From Artemia franciscana (Eukaryota > Arthropoda > Branchiopoda > Anostraca > Artemiidae), in assembly GCF_032884065.1 (NCBI RefSeq), contig NC_088868.1, positions 35,490,890 through 35,554,889 on the forward strand: 64,000 nt of DNA, read 5' to 3'. Below the pieces are notes generated by a model that saw only the letters and a program-made list of their open reading frames with translations, was not told the origin of the DNA and did no database searches. A program made the position numbers and the translations under genes. This document shows positions 1-10,870 of this stretch, in pieces (position 1 is the stretch's first letter; each line of letters opens with the position of its first letter).

Positions 1-712
1 ACCGCTTAGATTCTGACGTAGTTCCAGTAAGGAAAGTCTTCAATGGCTCTGGTGGTGCAGCCAATAGAGGAAGTTTAACTTTTCCTGAGGCGCAACACAT
101 TCCCATTGTTTCACCATTGAATTTCAAGGCCTTGCAATAGGGACAAATTTTAGACATAGTCCCGATTTGAACACATCTACTCAAGCTATAATCATCGACT
201 GGGCTGTACCTGAATGCCAGGCGATAACTTTCAGGTTGCTCTGATTCCTCGGCAAGCTTTCTTTTCTTACTTGCTCTATCAGCAGCAAGCCTGATTTCTT
301 GCTGTTCTTGTGATTCCTCGGCACGCCTTCTTTTTTCACTTTCTCTTTTAGCAGCAAGTCTGGTTTCATGTTGCTCTGGTAGTTCCTCGGCACACCTTCT
401 TTTTTCACTTTATCTTTTAGCAGCAAGTCTGGTTTCGCGTTGCTCTGGTAGTTCCTCGGCACACTTTCTGTTCTTTCTTTCTCTATCAGCCTCAAGCCTG
501 TTTCCTTGCTGCTCTTTTGATTCCTCGGCACGCTTTCTTTTCTTACTTTCTCTATCAGCCTCAAACCTGTTTCCTTGCTGTTCTTTTGATTCCTTGGCAC
601 GCTTTCTTTTCTTACTTTCTCTATCAGCACCAAGTTTTTTGGCATAGACTTTTTGAGCATCTTCCTCGGCTGTTGCCATTGTAAGTTCATCAGTCATTTT
701 ACAGTTAAACAT
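1..712 (-). pseudogene. Helitron Rep N-terminus, partial and broken
   Basis: The minus-strand frame starts at an ATG at 712 (MFNCKMTDEL) and runs through several 23-residue basic repeats of the type ADRESKKRKRAEES. The frame then covers the start of the CPYC zinc-binding segment and leaves the window. A stop codon at about 410-412 interrupts the repeats where related copies have a Glu codon, so this is a pseudogene. It corresponds to 2895-3608 of the full-length copy. Confidence 0.8.
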
Positions 713-873
713 TAATAGATTTCTACGTGAATGCATATCTTAAATATCTTTAATGACGTCACCGTCATAACAAAAATGACGACAACTAACTTCATGACGT
801 CAGTCAACACACAAACATGAGGTCACCTGACAGACAGACACATCCACAGACAACTTATTTTTATATATATAGA
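1..873 (-). mobile_element. Helitron copy 1, 5' portion (runs off the window)
   Basis: This is a Helitron rolling-circle DNA transposon on the minus strand. Its 5' terminus lies at about 873, where the minus strand reads TCTATATATATAAAAA and then the GTCTGT-rich leader shared with the copy starting at 2674. The leader contains TGACGTCA-type octamers near 755 and 795. The element continues leftwards into the start of a Rep gene and is cut by the window edge. It is clearly diverged from the copy at 2674-7891. Confidence 0.85.
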
Positions 874-1140
874 TATATATATAGATATATTCACAACTGG
901 GACACGGGGACACAACTACAATGGCGCGTAACTAATATGGCACGTTTTGCTGTTTCCTTTAGTTTTTGTCTGTCTTTTTTTAATTTTTCTTTTTTTAGTT
1001 ATTTTTCTTTTAGTTTTTCCTTTTTTCTTTTTTTTCTTTTTTAGTTATATTTTTGTCTTTTCTGTTTTTATTTTTTTAGGATTTTTTTTTATTTTTTTTT
1101 ATTTTTATTTTTTTATTTTTTTCTTTATTTAGTTTTTTAG
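874..1140. other. Helitron-derived 3' flank and T-rich tract
   Basis: A short AT run is followed by a CACAACTGGGACACGG segment that also occurs at 7902 and, inverted, near 8940. In intact copies a related segment sits just upstream of the 3' hairpin; here no hairpin follows and the sequence passes into a T-rich tract. No gene was seen. Confidence 0.55.
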
Positions 1141-2275
1141 TTGCTGAAAAGTAACTAGTCAATAGATGCTGGTTTGTATTCAACAGATACTTGTATTGTG
1201 TTAGCTTTCAGTTACTATAGACTGTTGGTTGCTGTTTACAGAGTTCACATCAACTATCTCTACAACCTTGATAACCTTATAAACCTTACTTGCTGTGAAA
1301 CTAACTACAACAGATTGACTTAAACTTTGATTCCCCTTACCTAAAAGAGATTCAAATAGTCATGTTTAATGTGATATATAATAGCCCAATACTTGACAAG
1401 ACACGTTTTTTCAAAGATAATAACAATTTGAAAAAAACCTATGGCTTTTCTTAGTTGTAATAGTAAGTAACTACTTCTGCTACTACTAACTACTCACCAC
1501 AGCACCAAGCCACCTGACGCAGGCTGGTAATAATAACATGAAATATCATATAAAAGATTGTACATAAATATAAATATTTTGTGATGGTAAAGTGTATCCG
1601 ACCTTGCTGTAAGCGCATGGGCATTCAGATTCAAATCTTACTGTCGTAAGGAAATTGTGGGTAAATATATATCGTATCACATATATGACGAGTCTTATGG
1701 TTGACGGTGTTTTTATGTCCTTTTTAGATATGGCCTTTAAAACGATTTGTCAATATCACCGCAAACTCGGGCAAAATTAGCCCCTTTATCTGCCATCTCA
1801 TGGTCTATTATTCCAATATGACCAGGAATCCAAAGCATTTTTAGCTCTGTAACTGTGGTTGATAGTTGACAAATCGCTTCTCTCACTTCTTTTAATTTCT
1901 TAAGCCATTCTTCTCCCCTTTTTCCTTGTCCCGTCTTTTAGTTGGGCTGACGGAGAGCATTTAAACAATGCAAACTATCAATAGCAATCAGGACTTTTTT
2001 TTCTTGTCCGACTTTCAGCGTCACTATTTCATAGTGACGCTGAAAAATAAAGAAGAAAAGGAAAACTGAAAAAAGAAAAATGGTAAGAAACTAAAAAAAG
2101 CTAAAAAGAAAAAACTAAAAACAAAATAAAAAGAAAAAAATTAAAAAAAGAAAAAACCTGAAAAGAAAAAACGTAAGAAAATTAAAAAGATAAAAAAGGT
2201 AAAAAACTAAAAACAAAAAGAAACTAAAAAAAAGCTAAAAACTAAAAAAAAGAAAAACTAAAAAAAAAACAACTA
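1139..2275. repeat. About 1.1-kb segment duplicated at 9822-10870
   Basis: This segment starts with TTGCTGAAAAGTAACTAG and is nearly identical to 9822-10870. It has an extra block of about 80 bp around 1664-1744 that the other copy lacks. It contains a LINE RNase H relic and ends in an A-rich tract built from AACTAAAAAA-like units. Similar pieces border the inverted repeat at 8123 and 8690, so the segment belongs to the same repeat complex. Confidence 0.8.
1604..2035 (-). pseudogene. LINE RNase H domain relic
   Basis: The minus strand encodes a broken RNase H-like stretch typical of non-LTR retrotransposons. A segment VLIAIDSLHCLNAL (the D-S-x-x-x-L region) is followed by LKMLWIPGHIGIIDHEMADK, which matches the W-x-P-G-H-x-G...N/H-E-x-A-D signature. 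Several stops occur. The downstream part keeps some of the short C-terminal region missing from the copy at 10264-10620. RNase H points to an I/R1/LOA-type LINE, but the clade cannot be fixed from this fragment. Confidence 0.65.
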
Positions 2276-2676
<401 letters not shown>

Positions 2677-2721
2677 ATATATATAAAAATAAGTTGTCTG
2701 TCTGTGTGTCTGTCTGTCAGG

Positions 2722-2851
2722 TGACGTCATGTTTCTGTGTCGACTGACGTCATGAAGTTAGTTGTCGTCATTTTTGCTATGCCGGTGACGTCATTACAGA
2801 TATTTAATCATGAAGTTAGTTGTCGTCATTTTTGCTATGACGGTGACGTCA
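2722..2851 (+). promoter_or_regulatory. Four TGACGTCA (CRE-like) octamers upstream of Rep
   Basis: Perfect TGACGTCA palindromes lie at 2722-2729, 2745-2752, 2786-2793 and 2844-2851. The last two sit in a tandem duplication of about 58 bp that begins ATGAAGTTAGTTGTCG. The cluster ends about 45 bp before the Rep ATG and recurs at 15897 onwards in another copy. TGACGTCA is the canonical binding site of CREB/ATF bZIP factors. A promoter role is inferred from position and conservation. Confidence 0.5.
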
Positions 2852-2894
2852 TTAAAGATATTTAAGACATATATGTTCACGTAGAAATCTATTA

Positions 2895-5309
2895 ATGTTT
2901 AAGTTTAAAATGACTGATGAACTTACAATGGCAAAAGCCGATGAAGATGCTCAAAGAGTCTCTGCCAAAAAACTTGCTGCTGATAGAGAAAGTCAGAAAA
3001 GAAAGCGTGCCGAGGAATCAAAAGAACAGCAAGGAAACAGGCTTGAGGCTGATAGAGAAAGAAAGAACAGAAAGCGTGCCGAGGAATCAAAAGAACAGCA
3101 AGGAAACAGGCTTGAGGCTGATAGAGAAAGAAAGAACAGAAAGCGTGCCGAGGAACTACCAGAGCAACGCAAAAGCAGACTTGCTGCTAAAAGAGAAAGT
3201 GAAAAAAGAAGGCGTGCCGAGGAATCACAAGAACAGCAAGAAATCAGGCTTGCTGCTGATAGAGAAAGTAAGAAAAGAAAGCGTGCCAAGGAATCACAAG
3301 AACAGCAAGAAATCAGGCTTGCTGCTGATAGAGAAAGTAAGAAAAGAAAGCGTGCCGAGGAATCAGAGCAACCTGAAAGTTATCGCCTGGCATTCAGGTA
3401 CACCCCAGTCGATGATTATAGCTTGAGTAGATGTGTTCAAATCGGGACAATGTCTAAAATTTGTCCCTATTGCAAGGCCTTGAAATTCAATGGTGAAACA
3501 ATGGGAATGTGTTGCGCCTCAGGAAATGTTAAACTTCCTCTATTGGCTGCACCACCAGAGCCATTGAAGACTTTCCTTACTGCAACTACGTCAGAATCTA
3601 AGCGGTTTTTGTCAAAAATCAGAAAATACAACTCATGTTTCCAAATGACGTCGTTTGGAGCCCAAATCGAAAATCCAGATCAATTTATGTCTACTTTCAA
3701 AGTAAAAGGGCAAATTTATCATAGAGCAGAGTCCCTTCTACCATTCTCAGGCGAGAATCATCAATTTTTACAATTGTACTTCATCAGTGATAGAAATTCT
3801 GAATTGAATGCACGTTGCGAAATTTCTCCCAACGTTGAAAGGACAATCGTTTCCCAATTGCAACATCTTTTCCACGAAAATAATAATTTAGTGCGTCTGT
3901 TCGAAACAGCCATCGATTTGATGCCTACTGATACGCATAAAATTGTTATTTTCGCTGACAAAACGCCTCCTGGCCAACATGTGCGTAGATACAATGCTCC
4001 AACTATCGACGAAGTGGCAATCGTTATGGTCGGTGATCAGTTTTTACCTCGAGATATTATTCTTCATAAGCGAAACGCTCAGTTGTTAAGAATTGCTGAA
4101 ACTCATCGATGCTACGATGCCCTACAATATCCTATCATTTTTTGGGATGGAGCCGACGGCTATCACTTTAATATTAAATTGATGAATCCAGCCACTAACA
4201 AAGAAATGAATAAGAAATGCAGTGTAATGCATTATTATTCCTATAGACTAATGATTCGGCAGGATGAAGAAAATTATATTTTAAAATGCCGTGAATTGTT
4301 TCACCAATTTGTCGTTGATATGTATGCTAAAATTGAATCAGAATGTTTGCTATATATCCGCCTGAATCAGACCAAGCTCCGCTCTGAACAATACATTCAT
4401 TTGAGAGATGCAGTTATAAATGACGGTAATACCACAAACGTTGGAAGATTAACAATTTTACCTTCGTCATATGCTGGCAGTCCCCGTCATATGCATGAAT
4501 ATGCTCAAGATGCTATTGCGTATGTTCGTCTCTATGGTCGTCCAGATTTATTTATTACATTTACATGTAATCAATCTTGGGACGAGATACTGCAGCTTTT
4601 ACTTCAAGGACAATCGTCGGTTCATAGGCATGACATTACGGCCCGTGTCTTCCGGCAAAAGTTGAAATCACTGATAAACTACATAGTAAAACTTGAAGTG
4701 TTTGGGTCAGTGCGATGCTGGATGTACTCAGTGGAATGGCAAAAACGAGGTTTGCCACACGCACATATACTAATCTGGCTACATAAAAAAATTACTTTGA
4801 ACGAAATTGATGATGTGATTTCCGCTGAAATACCTGATAAAAATGTCGATAAGGGGTTACATGATATTATTGTAAAAAATATGATACATGGACCTTGCGG
4901 TGCACTGAACGAAAATTCACCATGCATGGCCAAAGGAAGGTGCACAAAGCAATATCCTCGACTTTTAGTATCAAACACAATTACTGGCAATGATGGTTAC
5001 CCACAATATAGAAGAAGATCTACTGAAGATGGCGGTAAAACAGCAATAATAAAGAAGCGTAACGGTACCACCATCGAAGTAGATAACCAGTGGGTTGTTC
5101 CATATTCCCCATTATTATCAAAAACATTTAATGCACACATAAACGTTGAATACTGTAACTCCGTAAAGGCAATCAAATACATATGTAAATACGTCAACAA
5201 AGGCAGTGACATGGCAGTTTTTGGCTTGCAGCCCGAAATCAAAGATTTCGAAGAAATCGTACAATATCAGGCTGGAAGATACATAAGCAGTAATGAAGCT
5301 GTTTGGTGA
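2895..5309 (+). CDS. Helitron Rep (HUH replication initiator), N-terminal half of a Rep-helicase
   Basis: This 804-codon frame starts MFKFKMTDEL. Residues about 25-160 are six tandem copies of a 23-residue basic, coiled-coil-like repeat. A cysteine motif follows (CPYCKALKF...GMCC), typical of the Helitron N-terminal zinc finger. The Helitron-like N domain runs from about residue 330, with the HUH metal site GLPHAH at residues 619-624 and the paired tyrosines of KYICKYVNKG at Y762 and Y766. The family nicks DNA and joins it to tyrosine to start rolling-circle transposition. The frame ends at a TGA after NEAVW where the inverted copy (17946-18485) has an Arg codon, so the helicase half is cut off from Rep. 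Confidence 0.85.
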   Translation: MFKFKMTDELTMAKADEDAQRVSAKKLAADRESQKRKRAEESKEQQGNRLEADRERKNRKRAEESKEQQGNRLEADRERKNRKRAEELPEQRKSRLAAKRESEKRRRAEESQEQQEIRLAADRESKKRKRAKESQEQQEIRLAADRESKKRKRAEESEQPESYRLAFRYTPVDDYSLSRCVQIGTMSKICPYCKALKFNGETMGMCCASGNVKLPLLAAPPEPLKTFLTATTSESKRFLSKIRKYNSCFQMTSFGAQIENPDQFMSTFKVKGQIYHRAESLLPFSGENHQFLQLYFISDRNSELNARCEISPNVERTIVSQLQHLFHENNNLVRLFETAIDLMPTDTHKIVIFADKTPPGQHVRRYNAPTIDEVAIVMVGDQFLPRDIILHKRNAQLLRIAETHRCYDALQYPIIFWDGADGYHFNIKLMNPATNKEMNKKCSVMHYYSYRLMIRQDEENYILKCRELFHQFVVDMYAKIESECLLYIRLNQTKLRSEQYIHLRDAVINDGNTTNVGRLTILPSSYAGSPRHMHEYAQDAIAYVRLYGRPDLFITFTCNQSWDEILQLLLQGQSSVHRHDITARVFRQKLKSLINYIVKLEVFGSVRCWMYSVEWQKRGLPHAHILIWLHKKITLNEIDDVISAEIPDKNVDKGLHDIIVKNMIHGPCGALNENSPCMAKGRCTKQYPRLLVSNTITGNDGYPQYRRRSTEDGGKTAIIKKRNGTTIEVDNQWVVPYSPLLSKTFNAHINVEYCNSVKAIKYICKYVNKGSDMAVFGLQPEIKDFEEIVQYQAGRYISSNEAVW
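2970..3368 (+). repeat. 69-bp coding tandem repeat in Rep
   Basis: About six units of 69 bp each encode a variant of ADRESKKRKRAEESKEQQGNRL. The units are alternately RESKKRKR and RERKNRKR. The same array is present in the copies at 1-690 and 16145-16540, so it belongs to the family and is not a local expansion. Confidence 0.85.
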
Positions 5310-7540
5310 ATTCTTTCATTTCCGATACATGAACGTAGTCCAGCTGTTGTTCAAATAGCGGTACATTTACAGAATGGTCAACGTGTTTATTTCACGGAAA
5401 CCAACGTGCAACAAAGAGCCCTGAATCCATCGGATACAACATTAACAGCTTTTTTTTTTTCGCTTTGCAAAAATGATTCTTTTGCAAAAAAACTGCTGTA
5501 TACTGAAGTGCCTTCGTATTACACGTGGAATACTAAAAATAAAGTATTTGAACGTCGAAAACAGGGTAAGTCAGTCGACGGCCAACCTACCATCTTCAAA
5601 GATACCACGATAGGAAGACTCTGCACCGTTCACCCCAATCAACATGAATGCTTCTTTCTACGCCTGCTTTTGGTGAATGTACCCGGTCCGACATCCTTTG
5701 AGTATTTGAGAACTGTAAACGGTACTATACATGACACTTACCGTAGTGCATGCCAAGCTCTGAATTTATTGGAGAATGACCAACACTGGGATAACTGCAT
5801 CAATGACGCCTGCGAAACGTCAACCCCAAGTCAATTCGTGCATTGTTTGGCATCATTTTAACAACTTGCTCTCCATCAGCTCCTACAGAGTTATGGGAAA
5901 AATATAAGTAAAAAATGTCCGAAGATATACTCCATCAAAAACAGTTAGAGACGTCAGATATGACTTTTGATTTTACATCAGAAATTTATAACTACACTTT
6001 AGTTATTATAGAAGATTTGTGCGTACTTATGGCAAACAAACCTCTTCAGGATTCGGGAATGCCTTCACCTAACCGTATCGCTGCTGTTTCGACATGTGTA
6101 GAATTGGATCGTGAACAAAGTTACAGTACGAGTGATCTATTGTCGTATGTACAAAATAACATTTCCAAGTTAACGTCGGAACAAAAAGACATTTATGATA
6201 CGATAATGCATTGTGTCGATAACAACGTTGGAGAAATTTTCTTTTTGGATGCGCCAGGAGGTACTGGTAAAACGTTTGTGATAAAACTGATTCTGGCACC
6301 AATTCGATCAAAAAATGATATAGCGTTGGCAATTGCGTCGTCCGGAATAGCCGCAACATTGCTGCCTGGTGGAAGAACTGCTCATTCCGCTTAGAAATTG
6401 CCTCTGAATTTGCATTCTGCAGAAACTCCCACGTGCAATATTTCCAAATCATCTGGGATGGGTAAAGTATTGCAGCAATGCAAACTTATTATTTTGGATG
6501 AGTGCACAATGGCACACAAAAAATCGCTCGAGGCTCTGGATCAATGCTTGAAAGATTTGAGAGGGAAGTCGAAACCCTTTGGCAGCACATTAATATTGCT
6601 TGCGGGAGATTTCAGGCAAACATTACCTATAATACCTAGATCAACTCCTGCAGACGAAATGAATGCTTGCCTGAAAAATTCTAATTTATGGGCACACGTA
6701 AAATATTAAAATTAACTACAAATATGCGTGTCCGATTGCAAAACGATGACTCTGGTCAAACATTTTCAGATCAATTGCTGGCAATTGGAAACGGAAAGCT
6801 CCCAGTAGACTCAATTTCAGGACGTATACAACTACCTGCTGATTTCTGTAATTTAGTGACGTCCAAAAATGACTTGATTGAAAAAGTATTTCCGAATATT
6901 CTAAAAAATTATAAAAATAATAAATGGCTAAGTGAAAGAGCGTTTCTCGCACCCAAAAATATAGACGTCCACGAAATCAACAATATTGTTTTGACCAAGA
7001 TTTGAGACCAGGCAGTCCTTTACAAGTCAGTCGACACAGTTTTGGAACCAAATGAAGCGGTTAATTATCCATCTGAATTTTTAAATTCCGTGGATCTTTC
7101 AGGGTTTCCACCACACGTGGTACAACTAAAAATAGGCGTACCAATAATATTTTTAAGAAATATCAACCCACCAAAACTTTGCAATGGCACGCGACTTGCC
7201 GTAAAAAAAACAATGGAAAACCTAATAGAGGCCACAATCTTGACAGGGCCTTCTGAGGGTGAGGCTGTTCTTATTCCTCGCATTCCCATGATTCCAACGG
7301 ATCTGCCTTTTCAATTTAAAAGATTGCAATTCCCAATTCGATTAGCATTTGCAATCACCATTAACAAAGCTCAAGGTCAATCATTAGAAAAATTTTGGTA
7401 TAGATCTTAATACTGATTGTTTTTCCCATGGACAATTGTACGTTGCATGTTCGAGGGTCGGTAAACCTGACAATCTATTTATATGCAGCGACAATTGGAC
7501 AGCGAAGAATGTTGTATATTCGCAAGTTTTACGCAGTTAA
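5310..7540 (+). pseudogene. Helitron PIF1-type helicase half, broken
   Basis: After the Rep stop the coding sequence continues in pieces as a superfamily 1B (PIF1/RecD-like) helicase. Recognisable parts are the linker with VNVPGPTSFEYLRTVNGT, Walker A APGGTGKT near 6252-6275, LIILDECTMAHKKSLEALD (Walker B) near 6486-6540, LLAGDFRQTLPII near 6598-6633, LTTNMR near 6712-6730, and the C-terminal TINKAQGQSLE near 7360-7390. The end reads [10 protein letters not shown] followed by TAA at 7538-7540. At least two stop codons (about 6392 and 7003) and three frameshifts (about 5835, 6700 and 7390) interrupt it. The family role is unwinding DNA during rolling-circle transposition. Confidence 0.85.
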
Positions 7541-7805
7541 TTTGTATTGTATCTATCTATCTATCTATCTATATAAAAACGAGTTGTGTGTATGCATGTT
7601 TGTTTGTTTGTAAAACGAGCGTTTGCATATGACGTCATTATTAGTACATACGGCTTTGTATATGCACAGACAATGGGAAAGCCAAGAATGTTGTATATTT
7701 GCAATTTTTACGTAGTTTGAAACACATATATAAATCTATCTATATTCACAGGTGGGACACAGGGACACAACTACAATGGCGCGTAACTAATATGGCGCGT
7801 AACGA

Positions 7806-7891
7806 CTTACGCGCGCGGGGGGGCTTGGGGGGCGTGAAGCGCCCCAAAAACTAGGTGTTGGGGTGGCGCGAAGCACCACCCCAACAGCTAG
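7806..7891 (+). other. Helitron 3' terminal hairpins and CTAG end
   Basis: Two successive hairpins occur: a GGGGCGTGAAGCGCCCC stem near 7828-7845 followed by an internal CTAGG, and then a stronger stem with GCGCGAAGC at its tip near 7858-7885. The second is followed by AACAGCTAG and T. Helitrons use a 3' hairpin near the CTRR end as the termination signal. The doubled hairpin, each with its own CTAG, is shared with 15570-15635, while 13530-13550 has only one. Confidence 0.75.
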
Positions 7892-8175
7892 TATATATAT
7901 ATATTCACAACTGGGACACGGGGACACAACTACAATGGCGCGTAACTAATATGGCGCGTTTTGCTTTTTCCTTTAGTTTTTGTCTCTGTCTTTTTTTAAT
8001 TTTTCTTTTTTTAGTTATTTTTCTTTTAGTCTTTCCTTTTTGATTTTTTTTTCTTTTTTAGTTATATTTTTGTCTTTTTTAGTTTTTCTTTTTTCTTTAT
8101 TTAGTTTTTTAGTTGCTGAAAAGTAACTAGTCAATAGGTACTGGTTTGTATTCAACAGATACTTGTATCTGTTGT

Positions 8176-8407
8176 ATCCCCCTATATATCTACAATGTAT
8201 AGATGTAGATAGTCGCATTTGTCCCCCTATATATCTACAATGTATAGATGTAGATAGTCGCATTTGTCCCCCTATATATCTACAATGTATAGATGTAGAT
8301 AGTCGCATTTGTCCCCCTATATATCTACAATGTATAGATGTAGATAGTCGCATTTGTCCCCCTATATATCTACAATGTATAGATGTAGATAGTCGCATTT
8401 GTCCCCC
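8176..8407. repeat. 45-bp minisatellite, five copies
   Basis: Five 45-bp units start at 8176, 8221, 8266, 8311 and 8356. Each begins with (G)TCCCCCTATATATCTAC and ends with AGTCGCATTT. The units are essentially identical, with slight variation only at the first. Because 45 is a multiple of 3, all frames stay open, which creates spurious repetitive proteins on both strands. Confidence 0.95.
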
Positions 8408-8681
8408 ATCATTTGCTGTTTTACCAGGCTACGGAGCCTTGCAGAGGATGATGACATAATTACTTTGTTTTTGTGATTTAATACATTGACCGAATTGGTC
8501 GAATTAAGCGACCTTCATTGGTCTTTACTTAATAGACATCGTTTTCATTTTTTTTTTTTTTGCCGTCATCAGGATATCCAACTTAAAAGTTGTATATCCT
8601 GTATAGCTTATACCCTATATAAGCCTATACCCTATATATGTTGTTATATCCTATATAGCTAAAACTTGTATAGCTAACACA
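8408..8681. other. Inverted-repeat spacer, no gene seen
   Basis: This is AT-rich sequence between the minisatellite and the right arm. It includes a few short TATATCCTATATAGC-like direct repeats near 8590-8680. No coding potential or RNA gene was recognised. Confidence 0.6.
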
Positions 8682-8960
8682 ATACAAGTATCTGTTGAAT
8701 ACAAACCAGTACCTATTGACTAGTTACTTTTCAGCAACTAAAAAACTAAATAAAGAAAAAAGAAAAACTAAAAAAGACAAAAATATAACTAAAAAAGAAA
8801 AAAAAATCAAAAAGGAAAGACTAAAAGAAAAATAACTAAAAAAAGAAAAATTAAAAAAAGACAGAGACAAAAACTAAAGGAAAAAGCAAAACGCGCCATA
8901 TTAGTTACGCGCCATTGTAGTTGTGTCCCCGTGTCCCAGTTGTGAATATATATATATATA

Positions 8961-9619
8961 CTAGCTGTTGGGGTGGTGCTTCGCGCCACCCCAACACCTA
9001 GTTTTTGGGGCGCTTCACGCCCCCCAAGCCCCCCCGCGCGCGTAAGTCGTTACGCGCCATATTAGTTACGCGCCATTGTAGTTGTGTCCCTGTGTCCCAC
9101 CTGTGAATATAGATAGATTTATATATGTGTTTCAAACTACGTAAAAATTGCGAATATACAACATTCTTGGCTTTCCCATTGTCTGTGCATATACAAAGCC
9201 GTATGTACTAATAATGACGTCATATGCAAACGCTCGTTTTACAAACAAACAAACATGCATACACACAACTCGTTTTTATATAGATAGATAGATAGATAGA
9301 TACAATACAAATTAACTGCGTAAAACTTGCGAATATACAACATTCTTCGCTGTCCAATTGTCGCTGCATATAAATAGATTGTCAGGTTTACCGACCCTCG
9401 AACATGCAACGTACAATTGTCCATGGGAAAAACAATCAGTATTAAGATCTATACCAAAATTTTTCTAATGATTGACCTTGAGCTTTGTTAATGGTGATTG
9501 CAAATGCTAATCGAATTGGGAATTGCAATCTTTTAAATTGAAAAGGCAGATCCGTTGGAATCATGGGAATGCGAGGAATAAGAACAGCCTCAACCTCAGA
9601 AGGCCCTGTCAAGATTGTG
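8961..9619 (-). mobile_element. Helitron 3' end, inverted orientation
   Basis: On the minus strand the sequence runs from the helicase C-terminus (ILTGPSEVEAVLIPRIPMIP near 9618-9560, TINKAQGQSLEK near 9510-9465) to the double hairpin and a CTAG at 8961-8964. It is the right-arm mirror of 7233-7891. The 5' side ends abruptly at 9619, where LINE-derived sequence begins. Confidence 0.8.
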
Positions 9620-9821
9620 TTCAAATCTTACCGTCGTAAGGAAATTGTCAATATCACCGCAAACTCGGGCAAAATTAGCCCCTTTATCTGCCATCTCATG
9701 GTCTATTATTCCAATATGACCAGGAATCCAAAGCATTTTTAGCTCTGTAACTGTGGTTGATAGTTTTTTAGTCTTTTTTAGTTTTTCTTTTTTTAGGATT
9801 TTTTTTTTCTTTATTTAGTTT
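9620..9821 (-). pseudogene. LINE RNase H scrap and T-rich tract
   Basis: About 140 bp (9622-9762) repeats part of the LINE relic at 10310-10460, including the WIPGHIGIIDHEMADKGAN segment on the minus strand. It joins the Helitron fragment on the left and a T-rich tract on the right. Its small size and shared breakpoints suggest local rearrangement instead of a separate insertion. Confidence 0.6.
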
Positions 9822-10870
9822 TTTAGTTGCTGAAAAGTAACTAGTCAATAGGTACTGGTTTGTATTCAACAGATACTTGTATTGTGTTAGCTTTCAGTTA
9901 CTATAGACTGTTGGTTGCTGTTTACGGAGTTCACATCAACTATCTCTACAACCTTGATAACCTTATAAACCTTACTTGATGTGAAACTAATTACAACAGA
10001 TTGATTTAAACTTTGATTCCCCTTACCTAAAAGAGATTCAAATAGTCATGTTTAATGTGATAAATAATAGCCCAATACTTGACAAGACACGTTTTTTCAA
10101 AGATAATAACAATTTGAAAAAAACCTATGGCTTTTCTTAGTTGTAACAGTAAGTAACTACTTCTACTACTGCTAACTACTCACCACAGCACCAAGCCACC
10201 TGACGCAGGCTGGTAATAATAACATGAAATATCATATAAAAGATTGTACATAAATATAAATACCTTGTGATGGTAAAGTGGATCAGACCTTGCTTTAAGC
10301 GCATGGGCATTCAGGTTCAAATCTTACCGTCGTAAGGAAATTGTCACTATCACCGCAAACTCGGGCAAAATTAGCCCCTTTATCTGCCATCTCATGGTCT
10401 ATTATTCCAATATGACCAGGAATCCAAAGCATTTTTAGCTCTGTAACTGTGGTTGATAGTTGACAAATCGCTTCTCTCACTTCTTTTAATTTCTTAAGCC
10501 ATTCTTCTCCCCTTTTTCCTTGTCCCGTCTTTTAGTTGGGCTGACGGAGAGCATTTAAACAATGCAAACTATCAATAGCAATCAGGACTTTTTTTTCTTG
10601 TCCGACTTTCAGCGTCACTATTTCATAGTGAAGCTGAAAAATAAAGAAGAAAAGGAAAACTGAAAAAAGAAAAATGGTAAGAAACTAAAAAAAGCTAAAA
10701 AGAAAAAACTAAAAACAAAATAAAAAGAAAAAATTAAAAAAAGAAAAAACCTGAAAAGAAAAAACGTAAGAAAATTAAAAAGATAAAAAAGGTAAAAAAC
10801 TAAAAACAAAAAGAAACTAAAAAAAAGCTAAAAACTAAAAAAAAGAAAAACTAAAAAAACAACAACTAGG
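9822..10870. repeat. Second copy of the 1139-2275 segment
   Basis: This segment is nearly identical to 1139-2275 apart from a deletion of about 80 bp around 10342. It contains the LINE relic annotated separately and ends in the same A-rich tract. Confidence 0.8.
10264..10620 (-). pseudogene. LINE RNase H domain relic, second copy
   Basis: The minus strand reads VREAICQLSTTVTELKMLWIP, then GHIGIIDHEMADKGANFARVCGD. This is the C-terminal half of an RNase H domain of a non-LTR retrotransposon, preceded by the IAIDSLHCLNAL segment near 10540-10590. A stop separates the two parts. No reverse transcriptase lies next to it. Confidence 0.65.

Larger units (their letters stand above)
7233..9619. repeat. 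Large inverted repeat (arms 7233-8168 and 8682-9619)
   Basis: Arms of about 936 bp are near-perfect reverse complements around a 513-bp spacer. Each arm holds the helicase C-terminus, the Helitron 3' hairpin end, the CACAACTGGGACACGG segment and a T-rich tract. The few visible differences include a changed base in the hairpin loop region. Nothing in the arms encodes an intact protein. Confidence 0.85.

Noticed and set aside
2917-3426. Second-frame Lys/Glu-rich frames overlapping the Rep N-terminus (also at 181-690 and 16092-16601)
   Set aside because: They are shadows of the 69-bp coding repeat, because a unit divisible by three keeps all frames open. The Rep frame has the zinc and HUH motifs.
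8176-8407. CRISPR-like direct repeats
   Set aside because: The repeats are contiguous with no unique spacers, and the DNA is clearly eukaryotic.
8015-8459. Repetitive 15-residue proteins on both strands (CPPIYLQCIDVDSRI type)
   Set aside because: They come from the 45-bp minisatellite, whose period is a multiple of three. There is no start context or conserved domain.
10298-10345. Possible pol III B box (GGTTCAAATC) as a tRNA gene
   Set aside because: There is no A box at a suitable distance and no cloverleaf. The segment is part of the LINE relic.
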